Shown here one piece after another: positions 16,911-25,800 of a DNA stretch of 64,000 bases. How positions within the stretch are numbered: the stretch's first letter is position 1; each line of letters starts with the position of its first letter. Location: assembly GCA_900129675.1 (NCBI GenBank), contig FSRD01000001.1, forward strand, positions 1,353,501-1,417,500, read 5' to 3'. The DNA comes from Bradyrhizobium erythrophlei. GTDB taxonomy: Bacteria; Pseudomonadota; Alphaproteobacteria; Rhizobiales; Xanthobacteraceae. A program made the translations under genes and the position numbers. The notes under the pieces were generated by a model that worked only from the letters and a program-made list of their open reading frames with translations, ran no database searches and was not told the DNA's origin.

Positions 16911-18650
16911 TCAATAAATCGACGGCTCGCCGACCGGCGCGCCAAAGCCGGTTTCGAGGAAATCGAAGTCGCAGCCTTCATTGGCCTGTTTGATGTGCCT
17001 GGTGAACATCCAGCCATAGCCGCGCTCGAAGCGGCGCTCCGGCTGCTTCCATTCGGCGCGGCGCTTTGCGAGTTCGGCCTCCGGCACATCGAGATTGATG
17101 GTGCGCGCGGCGACATCGAGCGTGATGCGATCGCCGTTACGCACCAGCGCCAGCGGTCCGCCGATATAGGATTCCGGCGACACGTGCAGGATGCAGGCGC
17201 CATAGCTGGTGCCGCTCATGCGCGCGTCCGACAGCCGCACCATGTCGCGCACGCCCTGCTTCACCAGTTTGGTCGGGATCGGCAGCATGCCCCATTCCGG
17301 CATGCCCGGGCCGCCCTGCGGGCCGGCGTTGCGCAGGATCAGGACATGGTCGGCAGTAACGTCGAGATCGGGATCGTCGATCGCCTTCTTCATCGCGGGA
17401 TAATCGTCGAACACCAAAGCCTGCCCGGTATGCTTGAGGAAACGCGGCTCGCAGGCACTGGGTTTGATCACGCAGCCATCCGGCGCGAGATTGCCCCTGA
17501 GCACGGCGAGCGCGCCCTCGGCATAGATCGGATTGTCGACCGTGCGGATCACGTCGTCATTGTAGACTTCGGCGCGCGCGATGTTCTCACCGAGCGTCTT
17601 GCCGGTCACGGTCATCGCATCGAGATGCAGATGCGGCTTGATTCGGCTCATCAGCGCCGGCAATCCACCGGCATAGAAAAAGTCCTCCATCAGATAGGTA
17701 TCGCCTGATGGCCGCACATTGGCGATCACAGGCACCTTGCGGCTGGCGATCTCGAAATCGTCGAGCCCGATGTCCTGGCCGGCGCGGCGCGCCTGCGCGA
17801 TCAGATGGATGATCGCATTGGTCGAGCAGCCCATCGCCATCGCCACCGTGATCGCGTTCTCGAACGCCTTGCGGCTCTGGATCTTTTGCGGGGTCAGATC
17901 CTCCCACACCATCTCGACGATGCGCCGGCCGCATTCCGAGCTCATGCGGATATGGCCCGCATCGGCGGCCGGAATCGACGACGCGCCCGGCAGCGTCATG
18001 CCGATCGATTCGGCGATCGCGGTCATGGTCGAGGCGGTGCCCATGGTCATGCAGGTGCCGTAGCTGCGGGCGATGCCGGCCTCGACATCGACCCAGTCCT
18101 TGTCGGAGATTTTGCCGGCGCGCCGCTCGTCCCAGTATTTCCAGGCGTCCGAGCCGGAGCCCAGCGTCTTGCCCTTCCAATTGCCGCGCAGCATCGGCCC
18201 CGCCGGAAGATAGATCGTCGGCAGGTTCATGCTCGTCGCGCCCAGCAACAGGCCCGGCGTGGTCTTGTCGCAGCCGCCCATCAGCACCACGCCGTCGACG
18301 GGATGGCCGCGCAAAAGTTCCTCGGCGTCCATCGCCAGCAGATTGCGGTAGAGCATGGTGGTCGGCTTCTGCAGCGATTCCGACAGCGACAGCGCCGGCA
18401 ATTCCACCGGAAAACCACCGGCCATCAGGATGCCGCGCTTGACGTCGTCAACCCGGCTCTTGAAGTGCATGTGACAGGGCTGCACGTCCGACCAGGTATT
18501 GAGGATCGCGATCACGGGGCGGCCCTTCCATTCCTCCGGCGCGTAGCCCATCTGCATCGCGCGCGAGCGGTGGCCGAAGGCGCGGAGATCGTCGGGCGCG
18601 AACCAGCGCGCGCTGCGGAGTTGCTCGGGGGTCTTGTTCTTGCCGGTCAT
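16911..18650 (-). CDS. IlvD/Edd-family sugar-acid dehydratase (arabonate dehydratase-like)
   Basis: The 579-residue enzyme starts at ATG 18650, overlapping the permease stop as ATGA. The three cysteines expected for an iron-sulfur cluster are present in PCHMHFK, GGCDKTTPG and SYGTCMTMGTA, and the GHIRMS and SGTSYG segments are typical of the sugar-acid branch of the IlvD/Edd family (L-arabonate, D-xylonate or related dehydratases), which is about 580 residues rather than the 610 of Edd. It removes water from an aldonate to give a 2-keto-3-deoxy acid. Neighbouring aldolase-like and aldehyde dehydrogenase genes complete a plausible route. Confidence 0.88.
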   Translation of the reverse strand: MTGKNKTPEQLRSARWFAPDDLRAFGHRSRAMQMGYAPEEWKGRPVIAILNTWSDVQPCHMHFKSRVDDVKRGILMAGGFPVELPALSLSESLQKPTTMLYRNLLAMDAEELLRGHPVDGVVLMGGCDKTTPGLLLGATSMNLPTIYLPAGPMLRGNWKGKTLGSGSDAWKYWDERRAGKISDKDWVDVEAGIARSYGTCMTMGTASTMTAIAESIGMTLPGASSIPAADAGHIRMSSECGRRIVEMVWEDLTPQKIQSRKAFENAITVAMAMGCSTNAIIHLIAQARRAGQDIGLDDFEIASRKVPVIANVRPSGDTYLMEDFFYAGGLPALMSRIKPHLHLDAMTVTGKTLGENIARAEVYNDDVIRTVDNPIYAEGALAVLRGNLAPDGCVIKPSACEPRFLKHTGQALVFDDYPAMKKAIDDPDLDVTADHVLILRNAGPQGGPGMPEWGMLPIPTKLVKQGVRDMVRLSDARMSGTSYGACILHVSPESYIGGPLALVRNGDRITLDVAARTINLDVPEAELAKRRAEWKQPERRFERGYGWMFTRHIKQANEGCDFDFLETGFGAPVGEPSIY

Positions 18651-19507
18651 GACTGGGTGCCCCATTTCTGGACGGTATTGCGTTCGATGGTGCGGAAGAT
18701 CAGGTTTTCGACGATCAGGCCGATCACGATCACCGTCAACAGGCCGGCGAACACGGCAGGAATGTCGAGCAGGTTGCGGTTCTCGAAGATGAACCAACCG
18801 AGCCCGCCCTGCCCCGACGATACGCCGAACACCAGTTCGGCGGCGATCAGGGTGCGCCAGGCGAATGCCCAGCCGATCTTCAGGCCGGTGAGGATCGAGC
18901 CGAATGCCGCCGGGATCAGGATCCGCGCGACATAGGGCAGCCCGCGCAGGCCGTAATTGCGGCCGACCATGCGCAGCGTATTCGACACGCTCTTGAAGCC
19001 GGAATGGGTATTGAGCGCGACCGGCCACAGCACCGAATGGATCAGCACGAAAACGAGACTGCCATTGCCGAGACCGAACCAGATCAAGGCCAGCGGCAGC
19101 AGCGCGATCGCCGGCAGCGGGTTGAACATCGCCGTGACGGTTTCGAGGAAATCGGTCCCGATCCGGGTGGAGATCGCCAGAATGGTGAAGATGGCGGCGA
19201 GCACGATCCCGGCGCCATAACCCATGAACAGCACTTTCAGCGATGCCCATGCCCGCAACGGAATGGTGCCGTCGCGCACCTTTTCGAACATCGTGATGAT
19301 GGTGTCATGAAAGGTCGGGAACAGTAGCGGATTGTCCAGGAATGTGCCGTAGGCTTCCCATACCACCGCGAGAAATATGATGATCGCGGCCTTGCGGACG
19401 AAGCCGTCGTTCCACAACAGCTCCAGCACGGTCAGCTTGCGCTCGACCTCCGCCGGAACCGCCGTCGCCGCGGCGTCGTCGCGCAGCAGAATTCTCGCTT
19501 CGCCCAT
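18647..19507 (-). CDS. NitT/TauT-type ABC transporter permease
   Basis: The 286-residue protein starts at ATG 19507, preceded by a few codons of spacing from the ATPase stop. Five to six membrane helices are visible and the EAA-like loop lies in TLRMVGRNYGLRG. It is of the SsuC/TauC/NrtB type, forming a homodimeric inner-membrane channel with the ATPase and binding protein encoded upstream. Its stop overlaps the dehydratase start by four bases, so uptake and dehydration are translated as a coupled unit. Confidence 0.88.
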   Translation of the reverse strand: MGEARILLRDDAAATAVPAEVERKLTVLELLWNDGFVRKAAIIIFLAVVWEAYGTFLDNPLLFPTFHDTIITMFEKVRDGTIPLRAWASLKVLFMGYGAGIVLAAIFTILAISTRIGTDFLETVTAMFNPLPAIALLPLALIWFGLGNGSLVFVLIHSVLWPVALNTHSGFKSVSNTLRMVGRNYGLRGLPYVARILIPAAFGSILTGLKIGWAFAWRTLIAAELVFGVSSGQGGLGWFIFENRNLLDIPAVFAGLLTVIVIGLIVENLIFRTIERNTVQKWGTQS

Positions 19508-19517
19508 CGCGCGCTCC

Positions 19518-20282
19518 CTAATGTGCGGTCGCCGTATCTGCGAACAGCAGATCGTGGATCTGCTTCTCCAGCCGGGCGGCGCTGCCATCCTCGCCCGAGA
19601 TCTGATCGACATCGACGACCTCGGCCTTGACCCGGCCGGGATGCGGCGACAGCAGCAGAATCCGGTTGCCGATCTTGATCGCTTCCGCGATCGAATGGGT
19701 GACGAACAAGACGGTGAACTTTGTTTCGGCCCAGAGCTGCAGCAATTCGTCCTGGCAGGTCCGCCGCGTCAACGCATCCAGCGCCGCGAACGGCTCGTCC
19801 ATCAAGAGAATATCGGGTTCCATCGCCATGCCGCGCGCGATCGCGACGCGCTGCTTCATGCCGCCGGACAGCGTATGCGGATAGCTGTCGACGACGCGGG
19901 TGAGGCTGACTTTCTCGATATAGGCGCGGGCGCGGGCTTCGGCTTCCTTGCGCGGCAGCCGCCGCGTCATCAGCAGCGGAAACATCACGTTTTCCAGCAC
20001 CGACTTCCACGGCAGCAGCTGGTCGAACTCCTGAAAGATCATCATCCGGTCGGCGCCGGGCTCCGAAATCTCACGCCCCGAGATCCGCATCTTGCCTTCG
20101 CTTGGCGTCATGTAGCCGCCGACCGCCTTCAGCAAAGTCGACTTGCCGCAGCCGGAGGGACCGAGCAGCACGAAGCGATCGGAACGATCGACCGAGAACG
20201 AGACCCGCTCGGTCGCGGTAACGACCGCGCTGGAGGTCTTGTAGCGCAGGGTCACGTCGCTGACATCGAGGAGCGGCGCCAT
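19518..20282 (-). CDS. NitT/TauT-type ABC transporter ATP-binding protein
   Basis: The 254-residue ATPase starts at ATG 20282, chosen because it opens into MAPLLDVSDVTLRYK, the usual first strand. Walker A GPSGCGKST is near residue 41, a Q-loop in MIFQEFDQLLPW, signature LSGGMKQR, Walker B ILLMDEP and the switch His in VTHSIAEA. Only five bases separate it from the binding-protein gene upstream. It is of the SsuB/TauB class, normally serving sulfonates, nitrate or taurine. The gene context suggests an organic acid instead. Confidence 0.9.
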   Translation of the reverse strand: MAPLLDVSDVTLRYKTSSAVVTATERVSFSVDRSDRFVLLGPSGCGKSTLLKAVGGYMTPSEGKMRISGREISEPGADRMMIFQEFDQLLPWKSVLENVMFPLLMTRRLPRKEAEARARAYIEKVSLTRVVDSYPHTLSGGMKQRVAIARGMAMEPDILLMDEPFAALDALTRRTCQDELLQLWAETKFTVLFVTHSIAEAIKIGNRILLLSPHPGRVKAEVVDVDQISGEDGSAARLEKQIHDLLFADTATAH

Positions 20283-20287
20283 CTGCT

Positions 20288-21313
20288 TCAGCTGCCTTTC
20301 AGATCGTATGCGACCGGCAGATAGTAATCCGTCCATGCCTTGGGCTGGGTTTTCAGCGTCCCGGTCTTGAACAGATGGGTCGCGAACTTCATCGTGCCCT
20401 GCGGCTCGAGATTCCATTCCATCATGCCGGGCTCCTTGAGCCAGGCCAGCAGATCCTCGGCGCTGGTCTTGTCGCCGGTGATTTCCTTGTAGATCTCGAC
20501 CGCCGTTCTGGTGTCGTTGCGGATCAGGTCCTGCGCCTCCTTGGTGGCGTCGCGCACTGCCTGAATGATCTTCGGATTGGCGTCGGCGAATTTGGTCGTC
20601 GTGAAGAACTGCGCCTGGCTCAGCGGCCCGCCCATCACGTCGGGTGAGTTGAGCACCACATGCGCACCGGGCACGTTCTTCATCTCAAGGAACGTGAACG
20701 GCGGGATCGAGAAGTGATTGTGGACCTCGTGCTTCGAATTCGACAGCGCCGCATAGGCGTCGGGATGGCCGAGCTGCACGGTGTTGGCATCCAGCTTCGA
20801 CCATTGGTCGGCGCCGAAGGCTTCGGCGGCCGCGATCTGCAACACGATCGCCTGGGTCGAAATCTTCACGGTCGGCACCGCGATCTTGTCGCCCGGACCG
20901 AAATCCTTGATCGACTTGATGTTGGCGTCGCGGCTGATCAGTGTCATCGGCTGCGCCGAAGTGGCGACGATACCCTTGACGCCGCCGCGAGTGCGGTCCC
21001 ACAGCAGCAGCAAATTGCCGGTGCCGGTGTTGAGGATATCGACGCCGCCGGCCAGCAGCGCATCGGTCTGCGCCCCGCCGCCGGAGAAGGTGATCCATTT
21101 GGTGGTAATGCCGGGCACGCCGAGCGCCGCGGCGTGCTTCTCGATCAGCTTCTGCTTCTCGATGATGTGGGTCGGCATGTAGAAAATGCCGGGCTGCCGC
21201 GACAGCGAAATCTCGGTCTTCTGCTGCGCCGATGCCGGCAAACCCGACAGCGCAACACCGAGTGCGGCGATGGCAATGGCGCCTGCGCAACTGCGCCACA
21301 TCATCCTGTTCAT
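20288..21313 (-). CDS. NitT/TauT-type ABC transporter substrate-binding protein
   Basis: The 341-residue protein starts at ATG 21313 with a Sec signal peptide (charged MNRMMWR, long Ala/Leu core, cleavage after ASAQQ near residue 29). The mature part has the SsuA/TauA/NMT1-like two-lobed pattern: EISLSRQPGIFYMP, LLAGGVDILNTGTGN and NPKIIQAVRDATKEA. It is the first gene of the minus-strand operon and lies behind the 26-bp palindrome, so it is likely controlled by the divergent GntR-type regulator. The ligand is unknown; a sugar acid or derivative is inferred from the downstream enzymes. Confidence 0.88.
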   Translation of the reverse strand: MNRMMWRSCAGAIAIAALGVALSGLPASAQQKTEISLSRQPGIFYMPTHIIEKQKLIEKHAAALGVPGITTKWITFSGGGAQTDALLAGGVDILNTGTGNLLLLWDRTRGGVKGIVATSAQPMTLISRDANIKSIKDFGPGDKIAVPTVKISTQAIVLQIAAAEAFGADQWSKLDANTVQLGHPDAYAALSNSKHEVHNHFSIPPFTFLEMKNVPGAHVVLNSPDVMGGPLSQAQFFTTTKFADANPKIIQAVRDATKEAQDLIRNDTRTAVEIYKEITGDKTSAEDLLAWLKEPGMMEWNLEPQGTMKFATHLFKTGTLKTQPKAWTDYYLPVAYDLKGS

Positions 21314-21356
21314 TGAGCTTCCTCCGGCAGTGGAACCTGTTGACTTGAGGTTTCGG

Positions 21357-21382
21357 AAATGCACTAATGCATTAGTGCATTT
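21357..21382. promoter_or_regulatory. Perfect 26-bp palindrome, probable GntR operator
   Basis: The core TGCACTAATGCATTAGTGCA is a perfect 20-bp palindrome and the symmetry continues three more bases on each side (AAA left, TTT right). It lies between the divergent starts at 21313 (minus) and 21416 (plus), where a FadR-subfamily regulator is expected to bind and block both promoters. Confidence 0.8.
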
Positions 21383-21415
21383 GATGCAAGTCCCTTTCGA
21401 TCCGACGGCAATTTG

Positions 21416-22135
21416 ATGGACTCACCGCGCGTCGCCTCCCGCCGCACCGCCCAGCGTTCGCTCGGGCGGCTCGACCGCGACCGCCAGGCCGCGCCGCAGG
21501 TATTCGAGCGTCTGCGCGGGATGATCATTTCACTCGAATTGCCGCCGGGATCGCCACTGTCGCGCGCCGCGCTGGCGGAGCAGTTCGGAGTAAGCTCGAC
21601 GCCGATCCGCGACGCGCTGATGCGGCTTGAGGAAGAGGGCCTGGTCGACGTCTTCCCGCAATACGCCACGGTGGTCAGCCGGGTCGATGTGCGCCTGGCC
21701 CAGCAGGCGCATTTCCTGAGGCAGGCCGTCGAGCTGGAAATCGTGCGCGGGCTCGCCATCCGCCATGATGCCGCGGTTGCCGCCGACCTCAACCGGACCA
21801 TTGCGCTGCAGCACCAATTCGCCAAGGCCGGCGACTTCGAAAAGTTCATGGCCGCCGACAACGAGTTTCATGCCCAGCTCTATGCGGCCTCCGACAAGCA
21901 GGACATCTGGGTGCTGGTGAAGAGCCGCAGCGGGCATATTGACCGGCTGCGCCGGCTACATCTGCCGTCGCCCGGCAAGGCGCAGGATATCGTCCGGCAT
22001 CACAAGCTGATTGCCAAAGCGATCGGCGCCGGCGAACCCGACGAGGCGCAGAAGTATCTGCGGACCCATCTGTCGGGCACGCTCAGCGAGCTCGAGCAGA
22101 TTCGCGCGCGCCATCCGGAATATCTCAGCGATTGA
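21416..22135 (+). CDS. GntR-family transcriptional regulator, FadR/FCD subfamily
   Basis: The roughly 239-residue protein starts at ATG 21416, or at TTG one codon earlier. A winged-helix GntR domain covers about residues 22-90, including LPPGSPLSRAALAEQFGVSS and TPIRDALMRLEEEGLV. An all-helical FCD effector domain follows (about 95-230), with the DNEFHAQLY segment that carries metal-binding Asp and His residues. Such proteins usually repress catabolic operons and release DNA on binding a pathway acid. It is divergent from the transporter/dehydratase operon with a perfect palindrome in between, so it is the likely local regulator. Confidence 0.9.
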   Translation: MDSPRVASRRTAQRSLGRLDRDRQAAPQVFERLRGMIISLELPPGSPLSRAALAEQFGVSSTPIRDALMRLEEEGLVDVFPQYATVVSRVDVRLAQQAHFLRQAVELEIVRGLAIRHDAAVAADLNRTIALQHQFAKAGDFEKFMAADNEFHAQLYAASDKQDIWVLVKSRSGHIDRLRRLHLPSPGKAQDIVRHHKLIAKAIGAGEPDEAQKYLRTHLSGTLSELEQIRARHPEYLSD

Positions 22136-22340
22136 CCGAGCTCAGTCGCGCCGCTTGCGAAGGCGGGCCGGCGCGCCTGTTGCAAGGACCTGCGCCGAAT
22201 CAGATTTGCCGCTGCATCGCCCACGATCCCGTCTGCCCACAGTCATGCATATGACGCGAATTTGACGTAGCGCTTTAACTGTTCCGACGGAACGCCTGTG
22301 GCAGGAACAGGTTGCACCTGAGGTAGATTCGCAGAACCTG

Positions 22341-22379
22341 CCTTGGCGTGGTTCCTTGACGTAGTTCCTTGGCGTGATT
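22341..22379. repeat. Three tandem 13-bp imperfect repeats
   Basis: Three units follow one another: CCTTGGCGTGGTT, CCTTGACGTAGTT and CCTTGGCGTGATT. They sit directly before the receiver-domain gene, about 20 bases upstream of its likely start. They could be regulatory sites or slippage-generated sequence. Confidence 0.7.
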
Positions 22380-22400
22380 CCGGGCTGGGAGAAGGCTGAG

Positions 22401-22829
22401 TTGGCGAAGATCCTGATTGTGGACGACGACAGCGCCGTGCAACTGACCATCCGCCTGCTGCTCGAACGCGCCGGGCACAGCGTTGTCACTGCCAGCGATG
22501 GCCGCAACGGGTTGGCGCAATTCGAATCCGGCGATTTCGACCTGCTGTTTCTCGACATCTTCATGCCGGGAATGGACGGGTTCGAGACGATGCGGCTGGT
22601 GCATCAGCGCAAGCCGCTCACTCCGATCGTGGTGATCTCCGGCCGGCCGATGCCCTCGGATTCAGGCCCGGATTTCCTGACCATGGCAATGAAACTCGGG
22701 GCGGTCTCGCAGCTGCAAAAGCCTTTCAAGCCGGCGGAACTGCTGGCGGCCGTGGCGGGGTGCCTTGAAGCAGCAAAGCGTCTGTCGGCCTCATCCCGGC
22801 CCGCGAGTGGTGTTGCTTCCAGCCCCTAA
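22401..22829 (+). CDS. Single-domain response regulator
   Basis: The 142-residue protein probably starts at TTG 22401 (translated as MAKILIVDDD), because the family begins there; a GTG at 22374 lies inside the 13-bp repeats. The acidic pair in IVDDDSAV, phosphoacceptor Asp in LLFLDIFMPGMDG and Lys in QLQKPFKPAEL make a complete receiver. There is no output domain. It ends 12 bases before the first possible kinase codon, so it is likely a partner of the downstream hybrid kinase. A degenerate paralogue lies at 33455-33766. Confidence 0.88.
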   Translation: MAKILIVDDDSAVQLTIRLLLERAGHSVVTASDGRNGLAQFESGDFDLLFLDIFMPGMDGFETMRLVHQRKPLTPIVVISGRPMPSDSGPDFLTMAMKLGAVSQLQKPFKPAELLAAVAGCLEAAKRLSASSRPASGVASSP

Positions 22830-22898
22830 TGCGAAATAGCATTGTTGCGTTTCGTCCGGCTCATTGCCAGGGACGAACGGGGGGCCGCCACAGCCAAA

Positions 22899-25800
22899 AT
22901 GACGCTCACAACCAGACTTGCCATCGCGATGATTGCGTTGGTCGCGATCGCGGTATCCGCGGTCGGATGGCTGAGCTATCGCAACCTGGAACAGGCCCTG
23001 CTGCCACGCGTGCTGGATCGGATCGAGACGCACTCGCGTTTCATCGCCGCCGAACTTGATTCCCACGTTCGCAGCGGCCCCGGCGACATAACGACCTTTC
23101 AAGGCCTGGCGGCGGTCGCCGGCTTGATGCGCGCGCGTCTCAATGGCGGGATCGATCCGGTCGATCAAACCACCGAGGCGGTCTGGCGCGAACGGCTGGC
23201 GGGCCGGCTGGCCGCCCAGATGACGCTCAAGCCGGCCTATTCGCTGCGCTTTATCGGGGTAGCAGACGGTCACAGGGAAATCGTTCGCGTCGACCGCTCC
23301 GGACCGAACGGCGCGGTGCGCATCGTCCCGGAAGCGGAACTGAAGCGGGTCGGTGATGCGCCCTATTTCCGGAACACGATCAAGGTGGCCGCGGATGAAA
23401 TATACGTCTCGCCGGTCAGCTTGAGCGAAGAGAACGGTGTCATCGAAACGCCGCATGCGGCGATATTGCGGATCGCCAAGCCGGTTCTGGCAACCGACGG
23501 CAAGCCGTTCGGGATCGTCATCGTCAATGTCGACATGCGTCCCGCGCTCGACCGCGTCCGGTCATCGGTGCGGCCGGGCGAAAAAGTGTATGTGGTCGAC
23601 GGCAGGGGCGACTATTTGGTTCACCCCGATCGCTCGCGCGAATTCGGCTCGCAACTGGGCGCCCCGACCGACTGGCGGCGCGACATGCCGTATTTGGCTG
23701 CATCGCTGGGCGCGGCGCAACGTTTCGCGCGCATCGTACCTGATCAGGGCGCGCCGCCGAGCGCCGTGGCGTTCGCGCCAGCCATGCTGTCCGGCAGCGA
23801 GTGGGTCGCTGTCATCGAAGCGGTGCCGAACGCCGCCTTCATGGCGCCGGCGGCGGCGATCCGGAATAGTTCGATACTTGTCGGGTTGATCGCGGTGCTC
23901 TGCGCCGCGGCGCTGGCGCTATTGATCGCGCGGTCGCTGACCCGGCCGATCGTCGAGTTGACCCGGGCTGTCGAAGCGGCCCCCCGGGATGGCATGGCCG
24001 CCATTCCCGTCGCCGCGGGCGGCGAGACCGGCGTGCTCGCGCGCGCGTTCGCGCATGTGATGGATGAAGCGAACGCCAAGACCGTCGCGCTCGAACGCGA
24101 AGTCGAGGAGCACCGCCGTACGATCGCGGCACGCGACCACCATGCGGAGCGCGAGCGCCTTTTCAGCGCCGCGGTCGAATCATCCAACGACGCCATCATT
24201 ACGATGTCGCTCGACGGCACGATAACCGGCTGGAACTCGGCCGCTGAACGTCTGTTCGGCTACACCGCGGCAGAAGCCGCGGGCAAGAATATCAGCCTCA
24301 TCATCCCCGCCGATCGGCTTTCGGAGGTGCCGGACACCGTGCGCCGGATCGGCTGGGGCGAAAGCATCGAGCACAACGAGACCGTGCGTTTGCGAAAGGA
24401 CGGCAGCCTGGTCGAGGTCTCGCTCAGCATATCCCCGATCAAGGCCCCCTCGGGGGCGACCATCGGCATATCGAAGGTCGCCCGCGACATTACCGACAGC
24501 AACAAGACCAGACTGGCGCTTCGGCAACAGGCCGAGGAGCGCCGCCGGATCTTCGAGACCTCCCAGGATCTGATCGTGGTGATGGACGCCAGCGGCATTC
24601 TGGTTCAGGTGAGCCCCAGTTCCCAATCCATCCTGGGATACTTGCCGCAGGAAATGGTCGGTCGCAACGCGCTCGAATTCACCTATGTCGAGGATATCGC
24701 GAGGTCCAACGAGGAAGTCCGCGCGGAACGGCGCGGGCAACGAACGCGCAACTTCAGCTCGCGTTGCGTCCACAAGGACGGCAGAGCCGTAACATTGTCG
24801 TGGATGGGGGTGTGGTCCGAGCCGGTCAAGCGATTTTTCTATATCGGCCGCGACATGACCGAAAGCCAGCAGGCGCAGGAAACCTTGCGCGAGAGCGAAC
24901 AACTGGCGCGCGGCATCATCAACAGCGCGATCGACGCCTTCGTCCAGGTCGATCAGCGCGGCATCATCCGGGACTGGAATCCGCAAGCCGAGATCATGCT
25001 CGGATGGCCGCGCGAGGACGTGCTTGGGAAGAATGTATTCGAATTGATGGGCCGGCAAGACGGGCCAGGCCCAGTGAGGACAGCTCTGGAACGCTTTCTG
25101 CTTTCCGGGCGGGAGCAGGTCCAGCAGCCGCGCCGCGAAGTCCGGATCAAACGGCGCGACGGAACGGTATTTACCGCGGAATTGAGCATCACCGCGCTGA
25201 GGACCCGCGATGGTTTTGTGTTCAACGGGTTCATCCGCGACATAACCGAGCGAAACCGCATCCAGCAGACGTTGAAACAGCAAGCCGAAGAACTTCGGAA
25301 CATTTTCGAAACGTCGCAGGACCTGATCATGGTGATGGATTCGAGGGGGTCCCTGGTTCAGATCAGCCCGAGCTGTGAAGCCATATTGGGCTATCCGCCA
25401 GCTGAAATGATCGGCCGCACCGGGATCGACTTCATCCATCCCGACCATCTGGAGAACTCGCGCGAGGAGATGCGCGCCCTGCGGCGCGGGGAGCGTCCGA
25501 AGATTGCGGACACACAGTGCGTCCACAAGGACGGACGGAAGGTATGGCTGTCCTGGCTCGGGGTCTGGTCCGAACCGGTGGAACGATTCTTCTTTGTCGG
25601 CCGCGACATGACCGAAAGCCGGCTGGCGCAGGAGACGCTGCGCGAAAGCGAACGGCTGGCGCGCGGCATCATCGATACCGCGCTCGACGCCTTCGTCCAG
25701 TTGGACGAGCAGGGCGCGATCCTGGACTGGAACTCGCAGGCAGAAAGGATATTCGGGTGGTCGCGCACCGAAGCGGTGGGAGCGAAACTCGGCGAACTGA

